A DNA stretch of 64,000 bases from Impatiens glandulifera (GCF_907164915.1 NC_061863.1:65200864-65264863); one strand, 5' to 3'. Positions 1-14,125 are shown, numbered from the stretch's first letter. The notes: generated by a model from the sequence alone, not told the origin. Program-made: numbers and translations.

Positions 1-660
1 ATAAAGTCCGTCCTTGAGTAATCCCTTAAGAAGCACTATCTTCGTATCTCGGTCGTTTCCGACTTTGATAGTTTGAGTGCCTGTATAAGGAGCATGTACA
101 TGTAGATTATTAAGATCGGAAGTAATATGGTCGGTAGCACCTGAATCTGGACACCAAGCGGGATCTACAATAGTAGACGATGTAACTAACATTGTTGTAG
201 GATTTGTAGAAGGATTAAAACGAGGGCACTCGAGAGCACTATGTCCTTGTACATTACATATTTGACAAGATGGATTATAAAAACAACTTTCGGAGCGATG
301 ACCAATTTTATGACAAAAATTACATTGCGGACGATTATTGTCTCGGTTCTGTCTTTGGTTCTTTCCGCCTCCATGCCCATAAATATAAGTAACATTCGCC
401 GAAACGTTTGAGCGCGAAATATTTTCATAATGGAATTTTGTTTTCTTGAATATGAGTCGTTGTTCATAATTTAGAAGGATGTCTGTCATCTCATTAAACA
501 ATAGATCTTGTCCGGAAGTTAGAGCACATATCATCGGCTCGAACTCGTCTCCAAGCCCGTTGAGTAGAGTTAGTTGCAGATCTTGATCAGAAACATATTG
601 TCCGACAGCGATAAGTGCATCTGATAGGTTTTGATGTGTTGAATGAAGTTAAGAAGAGAA
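1..660 (-). pseudogene. copia gag C-terminus (two zinc knuckles) running into protease
   Basis: On the minus strand one frame encodes two consecutive CX2CX4HX4C zinc knuckles: the first, CNFCHKIGHRSESC, lies at about 285-325, the second, CQICNVQGHSALEC, at about 226-268. About 30 residues further, at roughly 127-150, is PDSGATDHIT, the DSGA active-site region of the retropepsin-like aspartic protease. Zinc knuckles bind the element RNA; the protease would cleave the polyprotein. Most copia elements have one CCHC knuckle, so the pair is slightly unusual. This frame is not continuous with the gag N-terminus because of frameshifts around 600-700. The sequence stays open to the left window edge. 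Confidence 0.85.
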
Positions 661-679
661 CCACTACTTTTGTGTGCGT

Positions 680-1099
680 TTAGGAGTTGACTCCTTTGTG
701 TGCGTTTAGGAGTTGACTCCGTAACTCAAATAGTCGGTTCTTTGATTGAGAAACAAAGATTTTCTCTAAGGTTTTCCAAAGTTCTTGTGCCGAAGATGAT
801 TTTGAGACTTGTTGACGAATCTCGTCGGTCAATGTTGAAAAGAGCCATGCAAGTACCCTTTGATCTTGGATACGCCATTGTTTAAACTTTGGGTTCTTGA
901 TTTGAATTGTATTATTTTGACCATCTGTTTCTTGAAAAAATTTAGGAGGAGTTTCAAGATTTCCTTCTACTATATCCATAATATCATAACCTATCATGAT
1001 TGGAGTAACTTGTGATTTCCAATAGATATAATTATATTTATCAAGCTTTACGCTTCCAGATATTATTGGTAGAACTGAGGAGTGATATTGTTCTTCCAT
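680..1099 (-). pseudogene. copia gag N-terminal fragment
   Basis: A 139-codon open frame starts at an ATG 31 bases after the primer-binding site. It carries features of the plant copia gag (gag-polypeptide, UBN2-type) domain: an N-terminal LDKYNYIYWKSQV segment, a QDQRVLAWLFSTL segment, and ELWKTLEKIF. The frame stops in a 26-bp direct tandem duplication (about 668-719). Since 26 is not a multiple of 3, the duplication shifts the frame and truncates gag. At least one more frameshift follows before the zinc knuckles. Confidence 0.85.
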
Positions 1100-1130
1100 T
1101 GAAATCGTTTTCGAAAGTTTTCCCTTATAC

Positions 1131-1142
1131 GCTCTGATACCA
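1131..1142 (-). other. retrotransposon primer-binding site (initiator tRNA-Met)
   Basis: The minus strand reads TGGTATCAGAGC, the standard plant copia primer-binding site, complementary to the 3' end of initiator tRNA-Met. It sits between the putative LTR edge and the gag start, as expected. Confidence 0.9.
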
Positions 1143-1154
1143 AGTTAAATTACT

Positions 1155-1390
1155 TGAATTGATAAAATAAACAAGAACTATTTGATTGAGTTCTTGAAGA
1201 ATAATGTTTATAATAATTTATCTATATTTATAATAGTAATAGAGAAATAACTAAATTGAGAAAATATATTTATAATAGTAATAGAGAAATAACTAAATTG
1301 ATAAAATATAGGAATTGATTATTATATTTAGTCTAATTAATAGGAGATAAATAAATAATTTCTCTTATTTATTTAATACTTTATCAATAT
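1155..1390 (-). repeat. putative copia LTR, outer edge uncertain
   Basis: The edge next to the primer-binding site reads TGAATTGATAAAAT on the plus strand, giving the LTR terminal TG. A matching TTTATCAA occurs near 1380, suggesting a short LTR of about 235 bp. Inside is a roughly 47-bp direct tandem duplication (about 1225-1313) containing AATAGTAATAGAGAAATAAC twice. No target duplication could be identified. Confidence 0.4.
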
Positions 1391-3459
1391 TTAACTATAA
1401 TTTATTCTTTTAGAATTGAAAGGTAAATTTAATTTAATTAGTGCATAAAAATGTATTTAAAGAATGAGTGCAATTAAACCTATATAAGACAGACATGTTA
1501 AAGATAAATTATTCATTTTTTAATTTAACATTAACATTAATTTAAAATGTGAATTTAATATGTGACCTCTAATATTTTAAAAAGTTATTGAGTTACTAAT
1601 GAACCTATAAATATATTAAATAATAAATATATAATTATTTTACTGATATAAGATATTTATTTTAGTATTGATATTTATTGTTGAATAAATTATTTAAAAA
1701 ATCGTGGGACCAACCCATCTACATCAAGAAGACATGCTCGGGGGTCATTAACAGTGTTCATCCCACAATGATATGTCGGATTTTTTTTTTTCTTTTTTTT
1801 TTTATTTTATAATAGTCACATGGTTGTTCAGATTGCATAAATCCAGTTTGTTTGGAGAACATTGAATGATATTAATTTTGAAGATGGTATTTTTTTTTAT
1901 AAAAACTTTAAAATGTATTAATATATATTTATAAATTTATTTATTTTTTAAATAAATAATATTTTAATATTTTGATGAATAAATTTGTAAATAAATTTAA
2001 CAGTGCCGGTTAATTATAATTTTTTTTTTATGAATAAACCAACCCGACCAACACCCAGATATTTTGAAAAGTGAGGAAGGTGAACATTCTTTTACATTTA
2101 GAGCTTGTTTGATCTTGGTTTTTTGGGTTTTAAAAATATATAAATTTGATAAAAACAAAAAAAATATTTAAGTTTTTAATTGATTTAATTATTAAAATGT
2201 TTTTTTATATTTAAAATTAAAATTTAATAAAAATAAAATAAAAATATTTTAATTGATGAAACAAATTATTTAATTAATGGTTAGATGATAAGATAATTAA
2301 ATATAAAAAATAGGTAAAAATCTAGAAAAGAAATGAGGCTACCTTGTTTGATGTTTTGATTATTTAAGTAGAAATCTAGAAAATATTTGAATTTTTAAAA
2401 TAGACTAATAATTAAATATTTTTTTATATTTATATTTTATAAAATTAAAATAATAAAATTTAATATTTTGATTAATAAGTTAGTTTCCCTCCAATAGAAA
2501 AGTATTCCACTCAAAATTTAATAATTCTATTAGACTGCAAATTCTGTCTCTGATTAAATGGTTAAGTGTGTTTGTATGTGTGCTTAACTTCTTTGATCAC
2601 ATATTTTTACCTTAATATGTTATAAGTTTATTTTATTTTTATAAAATTTAAAATTTAAATAAAAAATATTATAATAATTTAACAAATTAAAATTATAAAA
2701 TATATATTTTTCATAAAATATAAAAAAAAAAACTCAATAAGACTCACAAATAAACCACATCAAACAAACCTCTTAGCTAAAGTATTTTAATTTAGGGTTA
2801 TGCAGAATTTTTAAAATAATTTTATTTGATGAAAAAGTATTTTAATTAAGTTTTAATTGATTAAAATCTAAATTTATTTTTAATAAATGAATTGAATGGT
2901 TAATAAAATGTAATAAAAGAATTTTAATCAAATACACTCTTAGATATAATAATATTCAAAAGATATGCCAGATCTTTTTTTCTTTTTTTAAAAGTCACCA
3001 AATCTTTTGAAAAGGGAAGGTGTGAACACTCTATCAATGTTAACATTCAAAGATGGACCCCTCTTGTAAGCAAATATCAGCACTCAAATGAAAACAACCT
3101 CAAACAAAAGATTCTATTCCCACTAAAAAAAATATACCTCATGGTAAAACGAGGATCATGCTAGGTTCCTAAATTATTTAAAAAAAAATGTATGAATTGG
3201 TAAACAAAATTATGTTATATGTACAAGCAAAAATAAAAAAATTGGGTAGAGACCGAAACTTCTCCAGCAAACCCCTTCATAGGCTGCCTCTTAACAACAG
3301 CAAAATACTAAACAAAACTGGTTTAGCGTCCCGACCGATTAAAAACCCAACAAAATAAAAAACAGTACTTGGTCGCCAAATCATCCCCCTCAATAAGCTG
3401 TCGTTAGATCTCTCCTCTCTTCTCTTCTTCATCAGATTCATGTCTAAAATAATAACCCG
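1391..3459. other. AT-rich intergenic spacer, no gene seen
   Basis: The stretch holds long A and T runs, a T-tract at about 1780-1806, and scattered short repeats such as CTTGTTTGAT near 2104 and 2345. I find no coding sequence on either strand. The last 150 bases before the LARP1 stop codon should include its 3' UTR. Confidence 0.6.
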
Positions 3460-6400
3460 CTAATGTTGTTGGTTAATGTTTGTCTCCTTGTCTTTTTTGG
3501 CACGACGAAAGTCGTCAAGACTTTGAAACTCTTCTTTCAGCAATTTATCCAACTTTGGATGTTTATTCAAACATGGTATCTGCTCTCCGCCTATCTCACG
3601 ATCGTGGTGAAATGCCCTGTAATATAAAAGAAAAATATTTTACTTTATTATAATTAATTATATAACCATATTATTGGGATAATGGAAACAACAATGTCAC
3701 AAATAATTTAATTAACTTACCAATATTTTTCAAGCCCATATAGATTTCCTTTAGAATAGAAATCCAGTGTGAGATGTTCAAAGTCCTCATAAAGGTCCTC
3801 TTTGAATTCTTTCTCCAAGCCATATCTTTGATTTAAAGAGAGAAAAGAAATGGATTAGCAATTGATAATATTATACCTATCATGATCATCTGATGGGGGG
3901 AAAACAATCTTATACATGAAGTTAAGTTCAGGTAGTAATACCTATAAAACCTGAATAGGCATTCCAGTCCATAATAATAACTAGCAGCAGCATCTTCTAG
4001 GGCTACTTTCCGGAATTCCTCATACATTGAACTTACAAAGATATCTCTAAGGAAAAATGACCAAAATTGGTATAACTTATTCATTTCCTGCACAAGGATG
4101 ATAAAAAAATATCATTTAAAATACGAAACATAAATAAATTGGTTTCATTTTGAAACACCTTTTCACCCAGATTTCTCATTTGGATGGGATCACATTTGAA
4201 ACTGAACTTAGGGCGAAACAGATTCTGAAATTTTCATCATAAACAAGATCATCTATGAAGCTTCCTCAGGCCCAATAATATAAGCAATGAAATAACCAGC
4301 ATTAGGTTCATATCATTATCATCTATGAAGCTTTACACTCATCTTACAGAACATAGATATTAGATGAATTAATAATAGTAATAATAACCATACGTAAGCA
4401 CATGAGATATTAAAAACAAAGAAGAGGCCACATGTCCTAGTACAACAAATGATTGGATCCAAGTTGAGAAGCTAATTAAATCAGACATTGTATCATCATG
4501 GTGACTATTAATACCTAGATATAATCATAACAAGTGGAAAAAACAAATTAACTTGATGCTTATTAATTGAGGAAAGAATCATGAAAATAAACAGTCTCAA
4601 TCTAAATGACAATCATGAAGAGTATGAATATTCAAGGGAGAATAACCTCACTGCAACCAGTTCCGAACTTCTTTCTGTCATTTAAGCAACGCTTCAGATA
4701 CTTCAGATACCTAAAAAATGTATTAAACCACACACGCAAATAAGAGTTTTCAGTTCATATGCAAAAATCATCTGTTGACATGCTCTCTTTTTTTCCCTCT
4801 TAAAGGTATGATACCCTAAAAAACCCGCACACGTGAATATTATGCTGGTGATAATGCTCTCCTAGAATTTAATATCAATCAAATATTCTTCTAGTTTCAC
4901 CACATAGATTGGAATTAAACTCATATATGATGCCTAGTAGATTTGGAAAACACGAGTTCTGTAAATATTGAACAAATCTAATAGTATTACACATGAGAGG
5001 CTCAATCAGGACTATAGCTGCAGCGTAGGTTTTCCTTTCTGCTTAGCCCGAAGCATATCATGGCTCAAATGTGCATTCCTCAAATATTAGTCAAAGAAAT
5101 ATTATTTGTAATATTTTAAGTTCATAAACTCATGACACCTATTTTCTTTTTTAGTCATAAACATTATCTTAGGAAGAAAACTTGTGTTGCTTGTCAAGCC
5201 ATGTAAAACTAAAAGATTAAGATACATAAAACCAAATACCACTGAACCAGTGTCACCATACTTTTGATGTTTGAAACCATTTTCTTCTAAAAGCTGATGA
5301 CTTGGATGTTGAAAGGGTGGAAATGACTTTGGCATGGAATCCACAGGGGGACTACAGCCTGAAATATTTCCTTGTGGAGAAGCACTTAGCCTTGAAGACC
5401 TCAGGCTGTAGAAAATAATATTTTAAAGATTAATTAATAAATTATGACTGTTGAGTTGGTAATGTAAGAAATATTGAAATTTTTAGAATGGGTTCCTGTA
5501 AAAAACCGTAGCTATTAGCTACCAAGTGTTAATTTGCTCACCTATCACTTTCAGGGGGAGTAGAACCAAAGAAAAAACCAACAGATGAACTAGGTGGGCT
5601 CTCTGACACAATGCCATGTGAGTTCTGGGAGGTTCCATAATTCTTGGAGCAACTAAAAAACAACTGTGGCTTGTGGGTTGTTTGTTGCTTCGAAAAGCTT
5701 CTATTTTGCTTCTTTCTAGAATTAATATTTACATGGCCTTCACTACTGCTTCCAGTAGGTTGATCACCAGGTTTTGCAGTAGAAGTTGCCTGATTATTGG
5801 TAGAAATTTTTCTGCGATATCTTTTAGATTTTAGTTCCTGGCAGCACCAATTAATTGGAATATTGTCAAAATATTAAGAAATTGAGAATGCATAAACTAG
5901 AACAATAAGAAGGCTGAATAACCTGTTGAAAAAAGTTAAGGCCATCATTAATAGTAGAAGCCTGCTCTTTGGAGATAGACTTCAATTCTTTACCCGCAGC
6001 CCCAAATCCTCTGCTTTCATTATTCTGCCACCATACGGAAATAACTATCAATGATTATAGAAGAAGATTGACAGTTTCAATAAGGTACATCTCCTTTGAA
6101 CGTAAGTTACATAAACTGCATTATCAAATAGAGCACCTTGTGCACAAACATGCAAACAAAAAGAAGGAAAAAAGAGCAAATTTATATGTGGACATTTTCA
6201 CTAAAGAAAATTAGGTCTACTAATAAAGGTGCAAAATGCACATTAATTTTATTAATAAGGAACAGTGTGTTAACTTATTTATGATTTATCAATGAAAATA
6301 ACAGTTTTGTTTACCCAAATTACTTGAAGGAGAGAGGCAAATGGATAAGGGATCACGGGATTTGGTTCAGCAGAACCATGATCTACATTATAAAAACTAA

Positions 6401-9400
6401 AGGATGGCTAATTTTGCGCCTTATTAATGAAGTTCATAATGTAATTGTGCTCTTTTATTATTACATGGGTGTTTGTATAGCCTTCACAGAATCCTTGACT
6501 GTATAACGAATTGTTGACATGGCCAATGAATGATATCAAATAATTTTAATTGAGAACAATATTACAGTGTAAGTTTCATTCCACATTATGCACACTATTA
6601 TAATAGGCAAATACATCAACAGGGACCCTCCCATTTAGGAATCAATCTCCAACTACTAGATATCGTAAGCTAAAGTTTCACATTGAGGGATATGAGATAA
6701 ATGTTGTAGGAGAAGTGAAATAAATTTGAGATTAAGCTCTCACCCCTTCTTTTTGCCCAAATTACATAGCATGCTTTTTATTATCACATCAGCCTATCAC
6801 CATTACATCTTAATTGGCTAAACTTCATTTTATTGTAGATAAAAGTGAAGAACTACTCTTAGAACTCAGTCAAACCATATAGTAAATGACAATAAGGCGC
6901 AAGGAAATTTACCAATTTGGAAAGCAGGTGGTTTATATTGGAGATCAATTTATCGTAGATGTTTAACATGCCAGTACTTTAATTTGAATATAAGAGTAGC
7001 AGATTTTGATTTTATACTAACATATTTGAGTACCGACTGCTGGCTTATAAATGGGCCAGATGTTAACTAATAAGATGAAAAGAAAGAAAAGAGTGTTGGA
7101 ATATAGATATGATATTATTTTGTTTTATTAGAATAATACTCTACCTGGGCGACAATTACAAGCCGCTCTATAGCCTGATCACTGAAAATCATCTCATCAT
7201 CCTCATGCTCATCATCCTCATCATCAATTCTTCCAGCAATATTTCTGCAAAGAAAGGCATCATTCAGCCCCTTGTATTTTGGTAAACAGGAGCAGCTGCT
7301 TATATAACTGAAGACCTTGGAAAATCAGCTCAAAAGAACAGAAATGAAAATGTTTGACAAAGACAATTGGCCCGAGACAATAAGACTTAGATGTTTAATA
7401 CTTGAGTCAAGTAATTTAAGTGCACACATTGTTTAATATCAAATGAATTTAAGGTTGCAAGGAAAACAATTTTACAAGTAGTTTTAATCATTAGGAAGCC
7501 TAGTTAAGACATCTGGTTTAAATACCATGCCAATATATACATATTTTAATAAATACTATAACTCCTGATTCCATTAAACTATCTCATCAGTTCAAATCAC
7601 ATGAACATAACCCAACATGAGAAGGGGTAAGAGAGAGCAATACATAAAAATATTATGAATGTTCACCTTCTTGATGAAGATAAAGGCTCCTTCTCCGTTT
7701 TCCACTCAACTTCTAGTTCTTCATCCAGCATGAATGTGCTTCCAAAATCATCAGCTTGGTTATCCAGATGCTCTGTAGCTGGTTCTAATGACACTTCCAT
7801 TGTGTCAGTTTCAATATCTCGTTCTCCAATGAAATTAGCAGACTTGACTCCTGAAGATTGATCTGGGCTGTCAATATTTCCTAGCTGAGTAAATTTATTA
7901 TAGCACTCTGAACTCATTCCCTTGTATGAATCATCAGTTTTCCGGTCAAACGTGCCCATGTCACTGATAATCAGATGCTTCTTGTCATTTAGGTCTGATT
8001 CTGTACAAGAAATTAGAGTTTCGTTATCCAATGATAAGTGCTCCAGTGATCTTCCATAATCTGTTTGTTTTTCATCAAAGCTTTCATCTAGTTCATTCTT
8101 TAAAGAAGTGATAGACTCCTCTGCAGACTGATCCTGTGATTTCTCAATTGTTGAGGACATTTCTCCTATTTTGAAAGATGACACCCACTTTGACCATTCA
8201 TCACGTATTCGGATCTTACTCTCCTACAGAGGTAATGACAATTGACAAATGTATGTGAAAAAGGGCTAAGGAGATTTTTTACAGCAAAAGTGTTTATGGT
8301 ACCATGTTCTTCACCAAAATCAAGAATAGAAGGAAAAATAATGAAAGTAGATTGTCTGACCTTCACTTCAATAACAGAAGAACCAAGAAGAGCATCAACT
8401 ATGTATGCTATGTCTATGTGCATTTCCTTAACCTGAAATTTCACCATTCAATGTAACATGTAAGATATCCATGACTGGAAATTCAATCTAGGAAGGAAGA
8501 ACAAAGCAATAAATAAGAAAATGTATTTACTAATTTAAACAATTATAGAATGCATATTCTGTCTTAACAGTTAGCCATACCCTTCTAAAGTCAGCAATAT
8601 TACTTAATGGAACCCAACCTTGGTCATCCATCAAAGAGCGCAGGTAATGATCATTCTGTAGATTCACGTCACTGCAAATATGAATTTGGTTATCAGACAA
8701 TTGAAAACTTAAAAGTGTTTACAAGATCAAAAATAAATAACATGTCTCAGAGATAGGTAAGGATGACAATGGTCTATGAGTTGAATCCATCTCACCATCT
8801 AGGGATATAAATTAACATTAAAAAAGGTTATGCGCGCAGAGGTTTGGAAGATAATCAATCAGATTGATGTGCAAAGCATCAAACACTAATCTACTTAAAA
8901 CAACTCACCTAAAGTAATATTCAATTTGTTTTATTATACTGGATTTTGGAACTAAGGTCTCCTGTGGTTTCATATACGTGACGGGACTTGGAGAATTTGG
9001 AACAAACTGTGATGCATATGGCACACCAATGAGGCCCGGATGTGGAGGGAGGCCATAAATGGATCCAGGTGGAGGAGGACCTGCATAACAATATTAACAT
9101 TTAAAAAAAAATCAGCAGAAAAAGGAAAAGCAGCAATAGAGGGCACAAGAAAAAGACAAAAAAAAATGCTTCATATTTGGGGATTGTTTGGTAAACCATG
9201 ATTTCAACTAATTTTTTTTTAAATTGGTGCATGAAATATTATCAAAGGAGAGTCGTTTAAGCACAACGAACAAAAAAAAACATGACATCAGAAAAACTAA
9301 AATCATGAAAGACAATCAAAGTAGAAAAACAAATACAACAGGCCACAAATATCAAGAGATTAACGTGCACGAAGATCTTCAAGAAGGACTATGATTTCGA

Positions 9401-10578
9401 CTAATACTATTGCTATTAATCTGAAGTAGATTTATTTTAACATATACATGTATTTAGACACTTAGTTTTTTTTATCTTAACATTCCGAAATCAGTATAAT
9501 CCAAAATCAAACTCAGCAAGGAGAAGTTCTCTTATATCTTCAGCAAAAGCAAGTGAATTCATAAAAAAAATATAATATATATACCAGTTTGATTTGGTCC
9601 ACCAATGAAGGGAGGTGCATGAACAAAAACTGGAGGCATTAGGAAAGGCATTGGGCCAGTGTTTTGCTGCAAAGTAGCGTATTCTCTAGGAACAAACGTT
9701 GGTTGACCATTCCATGCAGGATTGAAATGACCAGCAGGTTCTTGTATGTTATATCTTGCATCGTTTCCCCTGGCTGATGGAATAAAAAATTGAGCAGTAG
9801 ATTCCCCAGACCTAATCAAGCTATTTTCCATGGTTGGAAAGGATGTAGGGTACGGCTGGTACGAATATCCAGGGACTTGATAAAATGGCATTGTTACCAT
9901 ACCACGACCGACAGGATGTAATTGTTGAGGATAAGGAATTGAAACAGGTAAATGAGGTCCTCCATGTGCATTGTTTCTGTAACCTGTTTTCTGATGACGT
10001 AATGGACCTTGCTTATTATGTGAAGTGTTTTGATTTCCATATCTATGATTTTTTTGCGGCTCAACTGTCCTCTGAAAGCTCAGACAAGCATATAGAGAAA
10101 GTATTTAAGTGCTATGATTCATCAGACATCAAAATTAGAACATCACAAAGTAAAATAAACCTCCCTGTATTTGGTTACAGATAGCAACATCAATCAATCA
10201 ATTAGAAGAAAATTACAGATAGTAGAATCATGAATAGAAATATATAAGTCTGGTAAAATTTTCATAATAAGATTTTAAATCATCAAATTATAGCACAATT
10301 CTTGATCTTGATAATCATGAAAAAGATTATAAATCACAAAAGTTTCTAATTGTATACGTATGTATAGAAAGCGACGAAGATCGCATGCAAAATAAAAAGG
10401 AAGAAGAAACCTGAGTCCGTGAGGCAGAGGATGGAGGCAAATTAGCTTGATCATGACGAGCAGCAGACTGAATAGGCTTCGTATTGGGAACCGCGACGGG
10501 CGTCCTCCATGGCGATTTGGGACCATTCACCAGTTCCTTCTGGTCCTTTCCAAAACTCTCATTCTCGGAAAGCACCAT
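3460..10578 (-). CDS. LARP1A: La-related protein 1 (LARP1A-like), 14 exons
   Basis: LARP1 binds mRNA 5' and 3' ends in the cytoplasm and controls stability and translation of TOP-type mRNAs; the plant protein is also linked to XRN4-dependent decay. Exons (minus): 10578-10411, 10071-9585, 9080-8909, 8671-8581, 8432-8361, 8223-7667, 7244-7145, 6024-5923, 5837-5542, 5405-5262, 4710-4647, 4087-3942, 3825-3721, 3616-3460. All junctions are GT-AG and phases join without a break, giving 886 residues, near the Arabidopsis length. Residues about 20-30 hold the SPWRTP motif. The La motif (about 266-330) includes [25 protein letters not shown] and AYIVDALL. An acidic segment lies near 520-540. The C-terminal DM15 repeats (about 712-835) include [32 protein letters not shown] and [10 protein letters not shown]. 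The start is the first in-frame ATG; the frame upstream has no ATG before a stop. No RRM-like domain follows the La motif, as is usual for LARP1. The gene appears intact. Confidence 0.95.
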
Positions 10579-13376
10579 TTCCCCTTTCACAAGCAACGAT
10601 CTCTCACCAATTTTCTTACTCGGCTCCAACTTTACGATCAAGTAACAAATGCCAATGCCAATAGAGACTAGGGTTTAGTTATTACAAGACTTGAATGAAA
10701 GTGTTAATTTATTTTTCTACTTATTTAATTGCTTAATTTATCAGTCAATTTCTTGTGTTTACATTTTTAATATAATTTTAATTCTTTTTTAACTCATTTA
10801 ATATATATTTAATCTTTAATGTTTAATTTGTGTTTATCTCAAAGAGTTAGTCACATTTTATGCATAATTTACCTTAAAAAATTTACTCTATATATGAATA
10901 ATGTCAATGGCTATTTTTCAAAATAAATCTTTATGGTAGTAAATTTTTTTTTTCAAAATAGAACCAGACGAAAAAGATTCAAATGGTAGTAAAAATAATT
11001 TTTCAAACATAATATTTTTTTTCATTACTCAAAAGTTAATTACTGGTTATTTTGATTAATTTATTTATAATTGCTCCTGCAATAATAAATTTTCTTATAA
11101 AATTTAAATTTTATAAAAATAAATAAATGTATATTTTAATTCTTTAATTAATAAATTTAATGGTTATATAATTTAAAATATATATTGGATTATAGAATTT
11201 TTGATAAAAAAAAACCCATAAAACTCCACATTTGGTAAGAAAATCGTTGTTATTTATTCTTTTGGGACTTGGAGAGAAAAAGTTACTAAATTTTGGATTT
11301 TTTTTTTTTTTTTTTTACAAATGAAGGTTGTATGGCAGATAAGTTACCTCATCCACATAATTCAATAATATATATATAATATATTATTTAAGAACTTTTG
11401 GAAAAAAAAAAATATTTCTCAATTTTGGTGGTTTGTGTAGTTATAGGAAAAATTTTGATCATTCCTTAATATACATATACTTTTAAAATAATAATAATAA
11501 AAAAAATTTTATCTTACGATAACATATTCTTATTGATATATATACCATGAATTACCTGATTTAAGTATAAGATATTTTATAATATAAATAAAAAAACTAA
11601 ACTAAAAAAAAAGGTGAATATGTAAAATAATGAATAAGAATAATAAGTTTTACTGTATCAATATTAATTATTCGAAAAAATAAGATGAAAGAGGCATGCA
11701 TCCTTCTAGTAACCACTTTATTGATGCACATTGCCAGTCCAAAGTTTAGAGCTGCCCAACTCTAATTAAAAAAAAAATGAATGCAAATATAACATTACCA
11801 AATACAAGAAAATTTAACTAAATAATTTTTTTTATTAAATGGACTGTCAATACAAATATAACATTAAATGATCAAACAGTTGGTTAAATAGAAGAAGTGT
11901 CAGCCCACAGTTTAGTCGCCCCAACCCCAATTAGAAAAATAAAATAAAATTTGGCTGCCATATTTCTAGTTTAAAAAATTGTAAAAAAATAATTGTAATA
12001 GTAAGATTTGAATCTATGACTAACAAAATTCTGATTTTTCAACATAAGCCACAATACAAAATCCTCTTATGTTTAAAAAATGAGTAAATTTAACTAAATA
12101 TATATTTTTTTATTATTATTAAATGGTCTTAAGGTGGGGGTTGTCTAAGCCCGCTCTTGACTTCGGCAACCAACATTTCATTCCTATATCTATTACTACA
12201 CCTCCACTGTGACAATTTTCTTCTCAAAAAATCCAACTCCCGATTCTACCTCTCCCGACGAGTTTAGGTCAAAGTATTTTCTAAACTCCCACAAGAAGTG
12301 CAAGACACATGAATTCATTTGAGATAGTTTGCAATTAACCACAAATTGTTAGGAAAAATATTATGTATGTATATTGGCATTGGATCTCAGATAAATAGAT
12401 AAATAAAATTAGTAAAATAAATTTAAAATGGGTTCAAACAATAGTTTTCAAGAGTTTATTTGTTGTGTGTTTATCATAAATTTAAATTGAAAATGTATGA
12501 GTATAAACGTAGCTAATTTTTTTATAAAATTTTTATCATTAATTTAAATAAAGAGTTATTTATGGAAAAATAAATTAAAAAAATGCCAACAAAATAAATA
12601 AAAAAACAATTAAATAACCTAAATGTTAAATAACATAACACATTTACAATAATTAAAATTATATTGAAGAGATTCAATAATCTTGTAACTTTTGTACGCT
12701 AACTTCAAATATCCATAAATATGGGTGATAAAGTAAAGGAAATCGAATAAACCAATTAAATTGTGTTCTAAAAATTTCTATAAATTATTCTGAAAAGTAA
12801 CGAAAATTGTTCTTAACCGAGAGTTGGTAAGTAACTTCGAAAAATGTTATGTCAAGTAATAACTAAACATCTATATAATATCAAAATAGTGAGAAACTCA
12901 TGAAAATTAAAATGATGGGAATAGCATTGTTTCCGGCCAATTGAAATATATGTTCTAATAACTCATTTAAAATATAAAAACAATTTTAAACCTGGTAATT
13001 TCATATCTTTAATTTCATATCTTTAATTGCTAAGAAATTGACGGACAACCATTTAAGAAATGACCATCTACCCATTACGAGACTATGAGTAACAAACCAT
13101 TTACAAATGTTAAGAGTATTATTTGAAGTAAAATTCGGGATGAAAAATTCGATTCAATTGCAACATAAAAAATACAATATTAACTCAAATTTTAGTCAAA
13201 TTTTAGTGTTAAAAAGAAAAACGAGGCACACACTTAAGAAATCATATTTATGATTATTTTTTTTACTTTATTTTTAGAGGGATAAATTTTATGCACGGTG
13301 GTATTCCCACTAAGATCTCTTTTTTTGGGTGGAGTGCGATCCTCGGTGGTATTCTAATTGATGATAGATGTATGTG
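10579..13376. other. AT-rich intergenic spacer upstream of LARP1
   Basis: The part next to LARP1 (to about 10700) should contain its 5' UTR and promoter; no clear TATA box is visible. The rest is A/T-rich with no supported gene. Two related segments, at about 11730-11770 and 11900-11940, share a CAGTTTAG...GCCC..CAACxC..AATTA pattern and may be decayed copies of a small repeat. Confidence 0.55.
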
Positions 13377-13430
13377 CAAGGGCAGAGACGTACCCAGGAA
13401 TCAGAATTGGGTGGGCTTGAAAAAAAGTTA
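13377..13430 (+). mobile_element. possible hAT-type terminus
   Basis: CAAGGGCAGAGACGTACCCAGG followed by a GGGTGGGCTTG block resembles the CAGGGGCGGAGCCAGG-type ends seen in many plant hAT elements. No partner terminus or 8-bp duplication was found, so this is a weak call. Confidence 0.3.
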
Positions 13431-13689
13431 TGGTGTGCTTAAATAAATAACGATAAAATAACTTCTATGCGAATTATTTAAATGCTTCTTTGGAGCCTAG
13501 TCTACAATACCTAGAGAGAAATAAATACAAAAATTAATAGCACGAATAAAAGAACAAAATGAAAAGTTTAGGATGATATTGTTTCTCATGACAACGCTCT
13601 CATACATACATGGAGGGGAATTCCGATTAATGAAGATAACTTGGTAGTTCAGTCAAATGTGGAATATCCTCTATAAAATTATTACAAGG

Positions 13690-13895
13690 AAAAGAATGTT
13701 TAAATAGTTCTTGTTTGATGACTTGTTTGTAATTCAATTGTTTGTTGTTATGTTTATTCTGTAATTAAGTTGTTTGAAACTCAGATATTTTCAACAAAGT
13801 TAGAGTTTGTCTAACTTTATTTTTTAACCTAATTTCTCAAAAGATTTTAATGAAATAGTATTAAATCATTTCAAAATAAAAAAAAATAAACGATA
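13690..13895 (+). mobile_element. LINE 3' tail relic
   Basis: The stretch TTGTTTGAAACTCAG...AAAGTTAGAGTTTGTCTAAC...TTTTAATGAAATAGTATT followed by an A-rich end has the make-up of a plant L1-type LINE 3' UTR. It is similar in order and wording to the tail at 43380-43520, which follows a recognisable LINE zinc-finger domain. Reverse-transcriptase coding is not visible here, so it is a 5'-truncated copy. Confidence 0.55.
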
Positions 13896-14125
13896 TAATT
13901 GATAAAGTGTATATAAAATTATATTTAATTGTAGTTGGAAAATTTTAAAATAAACAAAAAGTAATTAAGTCTTAAGGATAAGATTTTCATCATTACTACC
14001 TTACAAAATGACTAGGACTATATTATTATAAAAATAAATTAAAACACCACTAAATATCAAATTAGTGTTTTTACAAAATGACTAGGACAATTTCAACAAC
14101 CTTCACTACCATTAATTAATTAACT

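Larger units (their letters stand above)
1..1390 (-). mobile_element. Ty1/copia LTR retrotransposon, 5' portion, decayed
   Basis: Read on the minus strand the order is LTR end, primer-binding site, gag, two zinc knuckles, protease start, which is the order of a Ty1/copia element. The rest (integrase, reverse transcriptase, 3' LTR) would lie left of the window. The gag frame is broken more than once, so this copy is not functional. The LTR outer edge is my estimate because no second LTR is available for comparison. Confidence 0.85.
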
